The position numbers and the translations under genes are program-made. Shown piece by piece: positions 14,800-24,972 of a DNA stretch of 35,667 nt (its first letter is position 1; each line of letters opens with the position of its first letter). Origin of the DNA: a virus. The notes beneath the pieces are model-generated. The model was not told the origin of the DNA. It did not search any database and saw nothing but the letters and a program-made list of their open reading frames with translations. Where the stretch lies: IMG/VR virus record IMGVR_UViG_3300025138_000142, positions 1 through 35,667 of that record; one strand, given 5' to 3'.

Positions 14800-15867
14800 A
14801 TGGCAATAAACGTAAATGAAGTTTATAAAACGGTTTTATTAATATTAAACAAAGAACAGAGAGGTTATATAACTCCTGATGAATTTAATAAAACAGGCAC
14901 ACAAGTTCAGTTAGAAATATTTGAAAAGTATTTTGAAGACTTGAACCAAAACTTACGTATACGTCAAGATGAAACAGAATATGCCGATAGAGTTAAAAAC
15001 GTAGATGATAAAATATCTATATTTAAAACTCAAGGCGATTGTACCTGGAATGGTACTAATAAACTTTTTACACCACCTAACAATGTCCATAGATTAGGAA
15101 CTGTGATATACAAGCAGTCAATAGAAGCTGAAAGAGTTCAAAGAAATGATTTACTATATCTAAAACTTTCACCTTTAACAAAGCCAACAACATCTTTTCC
15201 CGTGTATTCATACGAGGATAAATTAACTACTACTCCAGATCCAAAAATATATATAGAGCCATCGTCTATACAGTCAGATATTTCAGTAACATACATAAGA
15301 AAACCTAGCAACATAAGATTTGGTTACACTGTAGGAGGTTTAGGACAATACCTGTACGATAATAATGCTTATATACCTACAGGCTTACCTATAGTTGATA
15401 ATTATTTATTTCAAAGCTTAACAACTAATTTTGTAGCTACTTCAAGTCAGCCAACTAGTATAGTATGGTCTGGTTTGACTATATCATCCGCTGGCGTAAA
15501 TTATACAGGCAATGGCACTGGTTTAAAATTTACTCTAACAATGAATTCTTCCGGGGTCATAACTAATTTAAATGTTGATGGATCAAGCGGAACAGGTTTT
15601 GTAGCTGGTGAAACTATAACTTTTTCTAATTCTGTTTTTCAAGCAGGTGGTGGTGGTGGTGGAACCGACGCTGTTGTTACTTTAACAGCTGCTAGCCTAT
15701 ACAGCGGGACTACATATGGATCTACCCAATTTGAAATTGATAACACTGATCAAACAGAAACTATATTAAACATATTAAAATACTCAGGTATAGTTATAAG
15801 AGATCCACAAATAATAAATTCAGCACAGCAAATGGCTATGGCAGAAGATCAAAATGAAAAATCTTAA
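14800..15867 (+). CDS. Head-tail connector / tail adaptor protein with inserted beta module
   Basis: The frame is open from GTG 14761, but that lies inside the terminator; ATG 14800 (MAINVNEVYKTVLLILNKEQ) is the start. The first 60 residues are helical (EQRGYITPDEFNKTGTQVQ), typical of a small family of phage structural proteins that follow the capsid genes. Residues 185-305 look like an insert: they contain SAGVNYTGNG, VDGSSGTGFVAGETITF and a six-Gly run, and resemble the module in the protein at 4346. After it, the ancestral-looking end resumes with FEIDNTDQTETILNILKYSGIVIRDP. A connector or adaptor role follows from position only. Three bases separate it from the next gene. Confidence 0.75.
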   Translation: MAINVNEVYKTVLLILNKEQRGYITPDEFNKTGTQVQLEIFEKYFEDLNQNLRIRQDETEYADRVKNVDDKISIFKTQGDCTWNGTNKLFTPPNNVHRLGTVIYKQSIEAERVQRNDLLYLKLSPLTKPTTSFPVYSYEDKLTTTPDPKIYIEPSSIQSDISVTYIRKPSNIRFGYTVGGLGQYLYDNNAYIPTGLPIVDNYLFQSLTTNFVATSSQPTSIVWSGLTISSAGVNYTGNGTGLKFTLTMNSSGVITNLNVDGSSGTGFVAGETITFSNSVFQAGGGGGGTDAVVTLTAASLYSGTTYGSTQFEIDNTDQTETILNILKYSGIVIRDPQIINSAQQMAMAEDQNEKS

Positions 15868-15870
15868 TAA

Positions 15871-17037
15871 ATGGGACTAATTACAGAGACTAACGAAGAA
15901 TATTATGCTGGTGAAAAAGTATTTTTAATAGCAGCAAGCACAACTCAAAGCTCATTTGAAACAACTTTTAACACCGAGCTGGTTTTAAATTCTTCTTCTG
16001 CTGATGCTAATTTTATATTTGAAATAAGCTTAGATGGTGGAGCTACTTATAACCCGTATTCTGCGGGTGTTATATCATTAAGTAACAATAATAAAACATT
16101 AGATGTAAGTGTTGCTGTTGCTGGACCATCTATAGCTAGAATAATTTTAAAAATAGCTGCTGTACAAAACAATTATGGAGGTTACTCTTATGTAAAGCTT
16201 AATGACATTATAAACACTTTTATAGCCACATATGTTGGCACGGGTAAGCTAATACCAAGTGTTAAAAGAACTGACGTCATATTCCATGCTAAAAGAGGTT
16301 TACAAGAATTTAGTTATGACACTTTAAAAAGTATTAAATCTCAAGAAGTTACAATTACACCAAGTCTATCAATGATAATACCACAAGACTATGTTAATTA
16401 CGTTAGATTATCTTGGACCGATGCTTATGGTATTAAACATATTATTTATCCATCTGACAATTTAACTATAAAACCTACAGATGTACCATTACAAAATGTC
16501 AATGGAGATTTTATACAAGACCAATATGGTTCAAACACTCAAGGAACTTCTGACACTTCTAGAAACTGGGATAACCTAAATCAAAGAAGATTAAGTGGTG
16601 GTTTTGACGCTTATCAAAATGGAGTTGAAAACTACTACGGTGATGGCTACATGTTTGGACATCAGCAACTAGGCATGAGATATGGAGCTTTACCTGAAAC
16701 AACTCAAGTAAATGGTTATTTTACAATGAATCCAGCTAGAGGTACTATATCTTTTTCTAGTGATATGAATGGTAGGACAGTTGTTTTAGAATATATATCA
16801 GATGGTTTAGCTTACGATACTGATTCTAAGGTGCCTAAGATGGCCGAGGAAGCGATGTATATGCATATAGCTTATTCTATATTAGCTGGAAGATCTGGAG
16901 TCCAAGAATACATTGTTCAAAGATTTAAAAAAGATAGAAGAGCTCAGCTAAGAAATGCTAAAATAAGATTATCAGATATTAAACTAGATCAAATAGTTAG
17001 AATAATGAGAAACAAATCTAAACAGATTAAACATTAA
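15871..17037 (+). CDS. Tail / adaptor structural protein with extra N-terminal beta domain
   Basis: The 388-residue protein has two parts. Residues 1-105 are a beta-rich domain (EEYYAGEKVFLIAASTTQ, then EISLDGGATYNPYS) that resembles a small immunoglobulin-like or carbohydrate-facing fold. From about 106 it becomes the core that I associate with this position in related phages: YVKLNDIINTFIATYVG, RRG-type HAKRGLQEFSYDTLKSIKSQE, PQDYVNYVRLSWTDAYGIKHI, and a basic helical end QRFKKDRRAQLRNAKIRLSDIK. It is tightly packed between the connector and the hub (one base to the next ATG). A gatekeeper or tail-tube-like role in a short tail is likely from order. Confidence 0.75.
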   Translation: MGLITETNEEYYAGEKVFLIAASTTQSSFETTFNTELVLNSSSADANFIFEISLDGGATYNPYSAGVISLSNNNKTLDVSVAVAGPSIARIILKIAAVQNNYGGYSYVKLNDIINTFIATYVGTGKLIPSVKRTDVIFHAKRGLQEFSYDTLKSIKSQEVTITPSLSMIIPQDYVNYVRLSWTDAYGIKHIIYPSDNLTIKPTDVPLQNVNGDFIQDQYGSNTQGTSDTSRNWDNLNQRRLSGGFDAYQNGVENYYGDGYMFGHQQLGMRYGALPETTQVNGYFTMNPARGTISFSSDMNGRTVVLEYISDGLAYDTDSKVPKMAEEAMYMHIAYSILAGRSGVQEYIVQRFKKDRRAQLRNAKIRLSDIKLDQIVRIMRNKSKQIKH

Positions 17038-17038
17038 T

Positions 17039-20000
17039 ATGGCTCAAGTTAAAAACACATTTGTCAAGTCTAAGATGAACAGAGACTTAGACGCTAGATT
17101 AATGCCTAATGGTGAATATAGAGAAGGTAGAAATATTGGTGTTAGTAAATCTGAAGGATCTGATGTCGGTGCATTAGAAAATATAAAAGGTAATGTTAAT
17201 ATTTTTCCAGGTTTTATAAATAAATTAAACGCAAATTTAACACCTAATGAAAAGCCTTTAGAGATTATAGGTATGTTTACACATGAGGATAGTTCTTCTA
17301 TATACATGTTTTTAACTACATTTTCTGATGCTTCTAAAAATCAATTAGAAAATCACGCTAATGTATTCAGTTCACATTGTTACGTAACAAGAATCAAGTA
17401 CAATGGCAATTTAACTTTACCAGAAGAAAACAGGTATGAATCTTCAATACTAGTTGAAGGAAGTTTTCTAAACTTTTCTAAAACTCACCCTATATCTGGC
17501 TTTAACATAGTTGAAGACTTAATGTTTTGGACTGATAATAGAAATAGTCCAAGAAAAATAAATATTGAAAAAGCAGCTGGCCTTGCCAAAGGCGATGCTT
17601 TAAGTCGTTCTTTTTACTATAGAGAAGATCAAATATCTGTAGCTAAATATTATCCTTATAATTCTTTTTCACTTACTAGAAGAGACGGCAGTAATTATAC
17701 TTCTACTGTTAAAAACGTTACTACAGAATGGCTACCAATATCTTTGTCAGCTCCTTTAGATGAAATTAAAACAGTGGGTAGTTATACTGTTTTAAACTTT
17801 TTATCTAGTGGTTTTCCACCTGCTAGTAAGCCCAACTGGACAGGTACAGGCGCCCAGAATAGTAGTATTGCAAATTTCTTTTCTAAAACAGGAAGCAATG
17901 ACTACCCTGTGGTAAGAATTAAAAATGCTCAAAAACCAGGTTCTCAAGATTTATATATCTACAACGTCACAGGTAATGAAGCTGGAGTAGCTATATCTCA
18001 AACTTCGCTAACTACTCAAGTGAGTATACCAACAGCTCCAGATGGTTCAACTTGGGCTGATCCAGGTGATGTTATAATATTTCAATTAAAAAATCCTGAC
18101 TTTGATATATCTTTTGACGGTGATAGAGAGTTTTTAAAAAATAAATTTCCAAGGTTTAGTTATAGGTTTAAATATACAGACAACGAATATTCATTAATGG
18201 CGCCTTTTACGCAACCTGTATTTATGCCAGCTCAAGACGGTAGTATAACTTGGCAAGATGAAGATGTAGCTACAAAAACAACTGAATTAGGATTTTTTGA
18301 AAATAGAGCTAGCGAAATAGGTTTAGTAATTAATTTACCTTATTATCCAGGTGGTAATAGAGATGCACTTTATCCTACTTTTAATTTTGAACTACAAAGA
18401 GAGTTACATATAGATGAAATAGAAATATTAATTAAAACCTCTAATGATAATAATATATACATTGTAGACAATGTGGATATTAGTAGTGGTGGTGGTTGTC
18501 CTCCTGAAAACTTAGTAGCACCTGATGGAGCATCTCAAGCTATAAGAAATCAATTTATATATAAGTATAGAGGTGAAAAACCTTACAAAGTTGTACCAGA
18601 ATCTGACGTAACAAGAGTTAATGACATTGTTCCAGTAAGAGCGCTAGCTCAAGAAACATCTGGAAATAGAATAATGTATGGAAATTATGTAGATAATCAT
18701 GCTTTACCTCCTAAGTTATGGTATGAAGTTAATCATTCACTAAAAACAGGCTCATTTAACCCTGATTTTAACGTTGCTAATAATCCACCTATTGCTACTA
18801 CTATAAACAACAAGATTAAAGAATATTACAATGCAACTATAAAACAAGGCAGGACTTATCAAGTTGGAGTAGTTCTTTCAGATAGATATGGTAGACAGTC
18901 TACGGTTATGTTAGCTTCTGAGTCAGAAGACTATGGCAACAACAATAGAGATAGATCTACTGTTTTTATGCCTTATAATAATTCTGGATCAACTAGCACT
19001 TTAAACTTTTTTGGCAGTTCATTAAAAATGGATTGGCATCTTAAAATCCCTGATATAGAAGATTATAACACTTTGAATTATCCTGGTTTATACAATGTAA
19101 ATATTAGGCCTAGTGGTTGGTATAGTTATAAAATAGTTGTTAAACAGCAAGAACAAGAGTATTACAATGTATACTTACCAGGCAGTATGTCTGGTAATGT
19201 TATATATAAAGACAATGAAACTAAATTAAACTATTCAGATTCTTGGAATACTTCTAACTTATCTCTATATGGTGATAACATTAATAAGATACCTAGAGAT
19301 ATGACTAATGTTGGTCCAACCGACAGAATATATGGTAGTAAAGAATCTTTGTACTATAGAGTTGTTCAACCTAATTATAATTTTTCAGCTCAAAGTACTC
19401 CAGCTACTGTAGAAACTAATAGATGGAATTCTAGACAAACAGTGTTGCCTGTGTTAGAGTCTACAGTTGTAACTATACAACCGTTTTTAGATCTAGGTAC
19501 TTGGGTTACTCAAAAAGGAGTTACTAGTTCTTTAGCTTACCCAGGAGCGTATGATGACTCTGGAACAGTTGTTTCAGGCACTATAGATCCACTAGTGAAA
19601 TCAGACAATAATCCATTTGTTGCAAACGTCAACAATAACGAAAATAAAGATAGAGTAGGTTTTTTAAATACTACTCAAATATCTAGTAGCTCTACAGATT
19701 TAGCTAAGTTTTCACAATCTTTAATAGTTGCGGAAACTAAGCCTAAATTGTCTAATCTAGAGCTCTATTGGGAAACAGCAACTTCAGGGTTGATAAGTGA
19801 TTTAAACTCATCTATATCAACAACGGGCATTTCTACCGCACCTAAAGATCTTACAACATTTTTATTTGAAGGCCAAGAATCTATTGAATACACTGGTGCT
19901 AATCTAGCCACTTGCTTATTAAACAAAAACGTAAATATAGTTACTAATGCTGGGGTAGAAAACAGTAATATTAATTACGATATAAAACTTTTAAGTGTTA

Positions 20001-21187
20001 AGTCTATAGATAAAAATGGACAAGAGTCAGACTGTTCGTTATTTGAAATAAAATCATTTCCATCTGCTATATCTGCAGGAAAAGAATATAATTTGTATTT
20101 AACATCTGCTGCTAGAGAAACTTTACAATACAATTCTGATGACGATTTAAACGTTTGGAACAAGGAGTTTGTTTTTAATTTTGAATTAACAATAGTAAAT
20201 CCTAATCCTGCTGGACCTCCTTATCCCCCAGCTTTCGTGTCTAAAAGAAACAACTTTTTTAGTAACAACGCTCCTTTACTAGGTGCTACAGTTAATCCTT
20301 CCTCAGTTAATCCATCTGATACTGCTAATTGGGCTGGTGATACCTGGGCTTTTAGTATAGGCGGTGAAGAACCTGATTCAGGACAAACAGACTATGACTA
20401 CGTAAAAAAAGAGCATTTATTTGAAAAAACAAGTGGTGGCTCTATAGTTAGCTTAGGCATCGGTCCTACTGGTTACAATATAACAGCTGCTAGTAGAAGT
20501 CGAACTAGAAACAGAAATCAACACTTTTTTAATCAAGATAAATGGACTCAATACAATACTGGAACAGTTCCATATCCGCTGTTTCCTCCAGGTAATACCA
20601 CTTGGAACAATGGTAGTTTTAAAGGTTTAACTTCGGGAGCTGAGCTTTATATAGAAAAACTAGAGTGTGCTATTAACAAAGGGAATGATACTGAAAAATT
20701 TGGGTTTCAAGAATGGTGGACTTTGAAAAAACTAGGAGTTACAGACGCTGATAGAAACTCAGGAACTATTGTGCCTAAACCAGATTGGTTTACTGATACA
20801 ACTGCTATATGGCAAGACAGTCCTCAACTGGTAGACTTAAGCGGATCTGCTTATGGTAGTCAAAACTTAAGATATACTTACTATGACTATCCTTGGAAAG
20901 TAGAATTTGTAGACTACAACTCGTCAAGCCCAGCTCCATGGCTTAATGGTAATGGGTTTGACCCCTTTACCAGTGGTTGGTATTTACTTGCAGATGGCAA
21001 TTACCCTCCGTTTGAGTGGCAAGGCGCTGCTACTGAAAAGAGTAATAACAGATTTTGGGCTGAAGGATTTTTAAATGGTGGACAATATAGTGTACACAAA
21101 ATAACTATAGGCGTTAGAGAAACATTTGCAAATGGTCAGGTTTCTCAATTAGGTCAACTTGTTGTTTACGTAAAACTTTATAGATAA
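17039..21187 (+). CDS. Large tail hub / nozzle protein
   Basis: This 1382-residue protein begins with a signature seen in short-tail hub proteins: KSKMNRDLDARLMPNGEYRE (10-29), then SEGSDVGALENIKGN. Further repeats of beta-propeller character follow, such as FWTDNRNSPRKINIE (163-177) and FPRFSYRFKYTDNEYS (370-385). The later part is Asn, Thr, Ser and Gly rich with many aromatic residues, as in receptor-facing tail domains. I infer a role like T7 gp12 / P22 gp10, forming the central tail channel, with an added C-terminal half perhaps contacting the cell surface. Its stop overlaps the next ATG (TAATG), so the two hub genes are coupled. Confidence 0.8.
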   Translation: MAQVKNTFVKSKMNRDLDARLMPNGEYREGRNIGVSKSEGSDVGALENIKGNVNIFPGFINKLNANLTPNEKPLEIIGMFTHEDSSSIYMFLTTFSDASKNQLENHANVFSSHCYVTRIKYNGNLTLPEENRYESSILVEGSFLNFSKTHPISGFNIVEDLMFWTDNRNSPRKINIEKAAGLAKGDALSRSFYYREDQISVAKYYPYNSFSLTRRDGSNYTSTVKNVTTEWLPISLSAPLDEIKTVGSYTVLNFLSSGFPPASKPNWTGTGAQNSSIANFFSKTGSNDYPVVRIKNAQKPGSQDLYIYNVTGNEAGVAISQTSLTTQVSIPTAPDGSTWADPGDVIIFQLKNPDFDISFDGDREFLKNKFPRFSYRFKYTDNEYSLMAPFTQPVFMPAQDGSITWQDEDVATKTTELGFFENRASEIGLVINLPYYPGGNRDALYPTFNFELQRELHIDEIEILIKTSNDNNIYIVDNVDISSGGGCPPENLVAPDGASQAIRNQFIYKYRGEKPYKVVPESDVTRVNDIVPVRALAQETSGNRIMYGNYVDNHALPPKLWYEVNHSLKTGSFNPDFNVANNPPIATTINNKIKEYYNATIKQGRTYQVGVVLSDRYGRQSTVMLASESEDYGNNNRDRSTVFMPYNNSGSTSTLNFFGSSLKMDWHLKIPDIEDYNTLNYPGLYNVNIRPSGWYSYKIVVKQQEQEYYNVYLPGSMSGNVIYKDNETKLNYSDSWNTSNLSLYGDNINKIPRDMTNVGPTDRIYGSKESLYYRVVQPNYNFSAQSTPATVETNRWNSRQTVLPVLESTVVTIQPFLDLGTWVTQKGVTSSLAYPGAYDDSGTVVSGTIDPLVKSDNNPFVANVNNNENKDRVGFLNTTQISSSSTDLAKFSQSLIVAETKPKLSNLELYWETATSGLISDLNSSISTTGISTAPKDLTTFLFEGQESIEYTGANLATCLLNKNVNIVTNAGVENSNINYDIKLLSVKSIDKNGQESDCSLFEIKSFPSAISAGKEYNLYLTSAARETLQYNSDDDLNVWNKEFVFNFELTIVNPNPAGPPYPPAFVSKRNNFFSNNAPLLGATVNPSSVNPSDTANWAGDTWAFSIGGEEPDSGQTDYDYVKKEHLFEKTSGGSIVSLGIGPTGYNITAASRSRTRNRNQHFFNQDKWTQYNTGTVPYPLFPPGNTTWNNGSFKGLTSGAELYIEKLECAINKGNDTEKFGFQEWWTLKKLGVTDADRNSGTIVPKPDWFTDTTAIWQDSPQLVDLSGSAYGSQNLRYTYYDYPWKVEFVDYNSSSPAPWLNGNGFDPFTSGWYLLADGNYPPFEWQGAATEKSNNRFWAEGFLNGGQYSVHKITIGVRETFANGQVSQLGQLVVYVKLYR

Positions 21188-22995
21188 TGGCTTATAACTT
21201 AGAAATATCTTATTTTAATTCTTTTTGGGTAAAAAAGACAAACAATCAATGGACAGAATCTCAATATGGAACTGCTGGGCATGGTAATATATCTAAAATA
21301 CCTAATTGGCCAGGATTACCTTATAAGGCTTATGGAACTACTGCTGGTACTAGATACTTAAATTATGTTTCTACTTCACAAATGTCTACTATACCAAATC
21401 AAAGACCGGATGTTAACTATTCTCCAGATACATATGACTTAACGCTTAACTGGGTTATAGAAGAGTCTAGAATAAAAGGTGCTTTTAATGGCGATTCTAC
21501 TGATTATGGTGTTAAAGCTTATTTATTAGATGACCAATATACAGCTGTAACTAGAAAAAACAATGTTATATATTCAGGTCTATTTAACTCTAAAACAAAC
21601 GTTAATGAAACAAACGTTTTTTCATCAGCACAAAGTATAACATTTGCAGCGCCAGAGCAATACGGATCTATACAAAAGTTATATAGTGAAGATACTAAAT
21701 TATTATTTTTTCAAGAAAATAAAATTAGTAGAGCTATGGTTAATAAAAATATTTTATACACAGCCGAAGGAAGAGGTGCGCCTGTTAGCTCACAAAATCT
21801 TGTAATAGGGGAAATAACTCCATTTGTAGGTGAATATGGTATTAGTAGGAATCCTTATTCGTTTGCTAAGTACGGTAGAAGAAAATACTTTGCTGATAAA
21901 AACAGAAATGTAGTATTAAGATTATCAGACAACGGCTTGACACCAATAAGTGACTACGGCATGGCTGATTTTTTTAGAGATAAATTATCTGAAATAGATG
22001 ATAACTTGTATCAAAATATAGTAACAAGAGATTTATCAGGAATACAATCGCCAACTTGGCCATACGGTTCAATTCAAGCTATTGGTGTTGGAGAGCCTTA
22101 TATAGAAATAACCAACCCAGGTGAATACGTTGGGGATATTCTTACAGGAATACCTATTGGGTCTTCACTTCTCATAAATGATATAGATACTGGATGTTAT
22201 GTTAAGAATGTAATCTTAAGTGGATCTACTGCAGGTAGAGTACAATTGACAGAATTAATCCCTTTTGATACATCGACAATGGGAGCTTTAAAAGCTAAAT
22301 TTATAATCTATGAAAAAGATAAAGTTATAGGAGCTTACAACGCTTACACTGACAAGTACGTATTGAGCTTGCAAAAAAGAGATGGAGAATATAACACGTT
22401 GTCATTTGATGAAAAAGTATTAGGTTGGGTATCTTTTTATGATTATAAGCCTTACAACGCTAAAAGTTTATTTAACAGATTTTATACTACTAGTCAAACT
22501 AATTTATGGATGCATAACGCTGAAAACGTTTTAAGAAATAGTTTTTATGGTGAAGAACCTGCTGCATCTTCTATAGAGTTTATATTTAATGCTCAGCCAA
22601 ACATCGTTAAAACATTTAAAACAGTAAATTACGAAGGTACTAATGGTTGGGAACTAACTAGTATGATAAGTGATCAAACAGGAGCACTGTCAGCTGGAGG
22701 TGGTTTTGAAATCTTTGAAGACGAAACAGCTGTTATAAAAAGCTATGGAGAAGGATCATATATTGAAGATGGTATAGAATATAAAGCTGGCTTTGACTTA
22801 AAAGAAAATAGATATGTAGCCAACGTGATTAACAATACAACAGCTCAACCAAGAGAGATTATAATAGGTAATCAAGCTAGCGGTATTAAAGGATATTTTA
22901 CAACATTGAAATTGACAACAGATGCAACAACAGATTTAGGTGGCGCTAAAGAACTGTTTGCCGTGGGATCTGAATATGTCATGTCATCTTATTAA
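21187..22995 (+). CDS. Second tail hub protein
   Basis: The 602-residue protein continues the hub module. Beta-propeller-like blocks are seen: GSIQKLYSEDTKLLFFQENKIS split near 160-180, an EYGISRNPYSFAKYGRRK run (213-232), YFADKNRNVVLRLSDNGL (233-250) and MADFFRDKL. These are the usual motifs of phage tail proteins that monitor or close the channel. In some related phages, as I recall, this block is fused to the upstream protein; here it is separate but translationally coupled. The C-terminal third (470-602) is beta-rich and ends EYVMSSY. No enzyme motif is evident. Confidence 0.8.
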   Translation: MAYNLEISYFNSFWVKKTNNQWTESQYGTAGHGNISKIPNWPGLPYKAYGTTAGTRYLNYVSTSQMSTIPNQRPDVNYSPDTYDLTLNWVIEESRIKGAFNGDSTDYGVKAYLLDDQYTAVTRKNNVIYSGLFNSKTNVNETNVFSSAQSITFAAPEQYGSIQKLYSEDTKLLFFQENKISRAMVNKNILYTAEGRGAPVSSQNLVIGEITPFVGEYGISRNPYSFAKYGRRKYFADKNRNVVLRLSDNGLTPISDYGMADFFRDKLSEIDDNLYQNIVTRDLSGIQSPTWPYGSIQAIGVGEPYIEITNPGEYVGDILTGIPIGSSLLINDIDTGCYVKNVILSGSTAGRVQLTELIPFDTSTMGALKAKFIIYEKDKVIGAYNAYTDKYVLSLQKRDGEYNTLSFDEKVLGWVSFYDYKPYNAKSLFNRFYTTSQTNLWMHNAENVLRNSFYGEEPAASSIEFIFNAQPNIVKTFKTVNYEGTNGWELTSMISDQTGALSAGGGFEIFEDETAVIKSYGEGSYIEDGIEYKAGFDLKENRYVANVINNTTAQPREIIIGNQASGIKGYFTTLKLTTDATTDLGGAKELFAVGSEYVMSSY

Positions 22996-23004
22996 AATTA
23001 AAAT

Positions 23005-23772
23005 ATGGGTTTATTAAATAACAATAACAATAGAAGAAATAAAAGAAATACTTTAAGAAAACAACTTACATCAAGAGGCATTCAACCTGTAAGTATATCA
23101 AATCCTCAACCTACTTTGCGAACTTTACAAACTAATACTAGTGGAACTACCAACACCACTAACATGGGTGGTGGAAACATGATGGGTTACATGCAAATGG
23201 CTGCAGCTGCTACACCTATGGTTATGGGTTTTATACAAGCTAGACAACAAAAAAATTTAGCTGAAAAGTTAGAAACAGAAAGATTAGCAAAAGACGAAGA
23301 AGTAGCTGGCCTATTAGCTAATAGACAAGAAATAAGAAATCCTTATGCTAACTTAGCTGTAGCTACAGAAGCGGCAGAGTTCCAAGCTCAACAAGTTGAT
23401 CAATCACTTGCTAATACTTTAGATGCAGTGCAAGCTGGAGGTTTTGGAGCTGGTGGCGCTACTGCGTTAGCTAGAGAAGCTGCTAAAGCTAAACAAGGTA
23501 TATCTGCTGACATACAAAAACAAGAAGCTACTAATCAAAGATTCTTTGCTCAAGGAGAACAAATTAGACAAAACATGCAAGAACAAAGAAATATTGATGA
23601 TATTGATTTTGCTAGAGCTCAGTCTGACAATTTAAGGCAGCAAGAAATGGATGCTTTAACTGCTAGACAAGCGTCACAACAAGCTGGAGTTGGAGGAACT
23701 ATGCAAATGGCGCAAAGCATTATGTCTAACCCAGAAGCAATGAGTCAAATATCCGGTTTATTTGGAGGTTAA
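23005..23772 (+). CDS. Internal virion (ejection) protein, T7 gp14-like candidate
   Basis: The 255-residue protein starts with an Asn/Arg-rich tail (LLNNNNNRRNKRN), a hydrophobic Met/Ala stretch (59-79, MMGYMQMAAAATPMVMGFIQA without the last residues), and then long Ala/Gln/Glu helices. The block NPYANLAVATEAAEFQAQQ (112-130) followed by a Gly-rich hinge (GGFGAGGATALA) is the pattern of small internal core proteins. In T7 such proteins (gp14) are ejected into the outer membrane to extend the DNA channel. Position before two larger helical proteins fits the gp14-gp15-gp16 order. The assignment is by analogy. Confidence 0.75.
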   Translation: MGLLNNNNNRRNKRNTLRKQLTSRGIQPVSISNPQPTLRTLQTNTSGTTNTTNMGGGNMMGYMQMAAAATPMVMGFIQARQQKNLAEKLETERLAKDEEVAGLLANRQEIRNPYANLAVATEAAEFQAQQVDQSLANTLDAVQAGGFGAGGATALAREAAKAKQGISADIQKQEATNQRFFAQGEQIRQNMQEQRNIDDIDFARAQSDNLRQQEMDALTARQASQQAGVGGTMQMAQSIMSNPEAMSQISGLFGG

Positions 23773-23782
23773 AAAATAAAAT

Positions 23783-24952
23783 ATGGCAACAAGAAGATCA
23801 AGATACACACCTAGATTAATTAGAGATTCCAGAGGCGCGCAAGCTGCTAAAAACCTTACTTCTATATCAGATAAGGCTTCTAAAATGTATGACAAAGCTA
23901 CGCAAGCTAAAGCTGCAAAAAAACTTGGTGTTAAGATTCTTACTAAAGAGTCTTTAAACGAGTCTCAAGCGTATAGAGATATAGCTAAAGACATAGCTAA
24001 AGTAAATCCAGATTTAGACGAGCAAATAATGGCTGACGTAGAAAATAACGCTAGACTAATTAGTGATGCTTATATGAAAGCCTATGGCCCTGATGGAACA
24101 CCTGAAGATATGATCATGTTCCAGAAGTTAGACAATAATTTAACTGGTGAGTTAAACGATTTAACAACAATGATAGGCGCTATGGACGCAGATTTAGAAG
24201 CTTACGATCTAGCAAAAAAAGAAGGAAGATTAATAAAAAAGACTAATGAAATAGGAGAAGTAATAGAAGATGAAAACTACGACTTGTTTAGGTATGGTAT
24301 AACAGATGGAACTTCTGATGTTCTTTTAACAAGAGACGAAGATGGCAAGTACATGTTAAAAGGAAAAAGTAGAGCTGGAGGTGATGAAATGCAAGGTATA
24401 TATATAAGTGATTACGTAAGTGACTTAAAAAATAATGGCGGAAGTTTTAAAGAAATTAATCCTAACTTAGAAGTTCAGGCTATAGAATTTGGACAATCTA
24501 TAGCAAGAGGTCTTTTACCTGAGTTTAAAAAAACAATGAAAGGCCAAAGCGTGGGTACTCAAAAAAATCCATTAGCCGGCGATGAAGATCCTACAAATCC
24601 TGGGTTTGATGCTAAAGGACAACCTCTAACTTTTGTTGGTAAAAAACAATATAGTATACAAGATCCTACTAAAGCAAGAAACACTTTAATTCAATATTTT
24701 GATGGAAACTTTGCTGAAGGTTTTAAAAATTTAACAGCTAGCAAGTCTGTTCCAAAAGAAGAAGAATTATGGGAGTATTTAAAAAATGAAGGTTTTATAA
24801 GTAAACAAGCTCCAAGCTGGGAAAAGTCTCCAGAAGGAACAAAGCAGCAAATGTTAAACGACGCTTATGTTGATTTTATAGTTGAATCAAATGTTAGACC
24901 TGGAGAAACCGATGTTGTTATTTCAGGTAGTAAAGCAGCTCCAACTCCATAA
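23783..24952 (+). CDS. Internal virion / ejection-type helical protein
   Basis: This 389-residue protein has a basic N-terminus (MATRRSRYTPRLIRD), then Ala/Lys/Asp-rich helices (about 20-160, including NPDLDEQIMADVENNARLI). A mixed central domain (YGITDGTSDVLLTRDEDGKY) and a C-terminal helical region with WEYLKNEGFI and a flexible Pro-ending tail follow. There are no membrane helices or enzyme motifs. Its place between a gp14-like gene and the giant gene suggests it is the second internal protein of the ejected set. This is a positional inference. Confidence 0.65.
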   Translation: MATRRSRYTPRLIRDSRGAQAAKNLTSISDKASKMYDKATQAKAAKKLGVKILTKESLNESQAYRDIAKDIAKVNPDLDEQIMADVENNARLISDAYMKAYGPDGTPEDMIMFQKLDNNLTGELNDLTTMIGAMDADLEAYDLAKKEGRLIKKTNEIGEVIEDENYDLFRYGITDGTSDVLLTRDEDGKYMLKGKSRAGGDEMQGIYISDYVSDLKNNGGSFKEINPNLEVQAIEFGQSIARGLLPEFKKTMKGQSVGTQKNPLAGDEDPTNPGFDAKGQPLTFVGKKQYSIQDPTKARNTLIQYFDGNFAEGFKNLTASKSVPKEEELWEYLKNEGFISKQAPSWEKSPEGTKQQMLNDAYVDFIVESNVRPGETDVVISGSKAAPTP

Positions 24953-24972
24953 AAATAAATTAAATAAAAAAT

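Noticed and set aside
15645-15663. GGT repeat as a slippage site
   Set aside because: It encodes a Gly run within a Gly-rich module and the frame continues normally on both sides.
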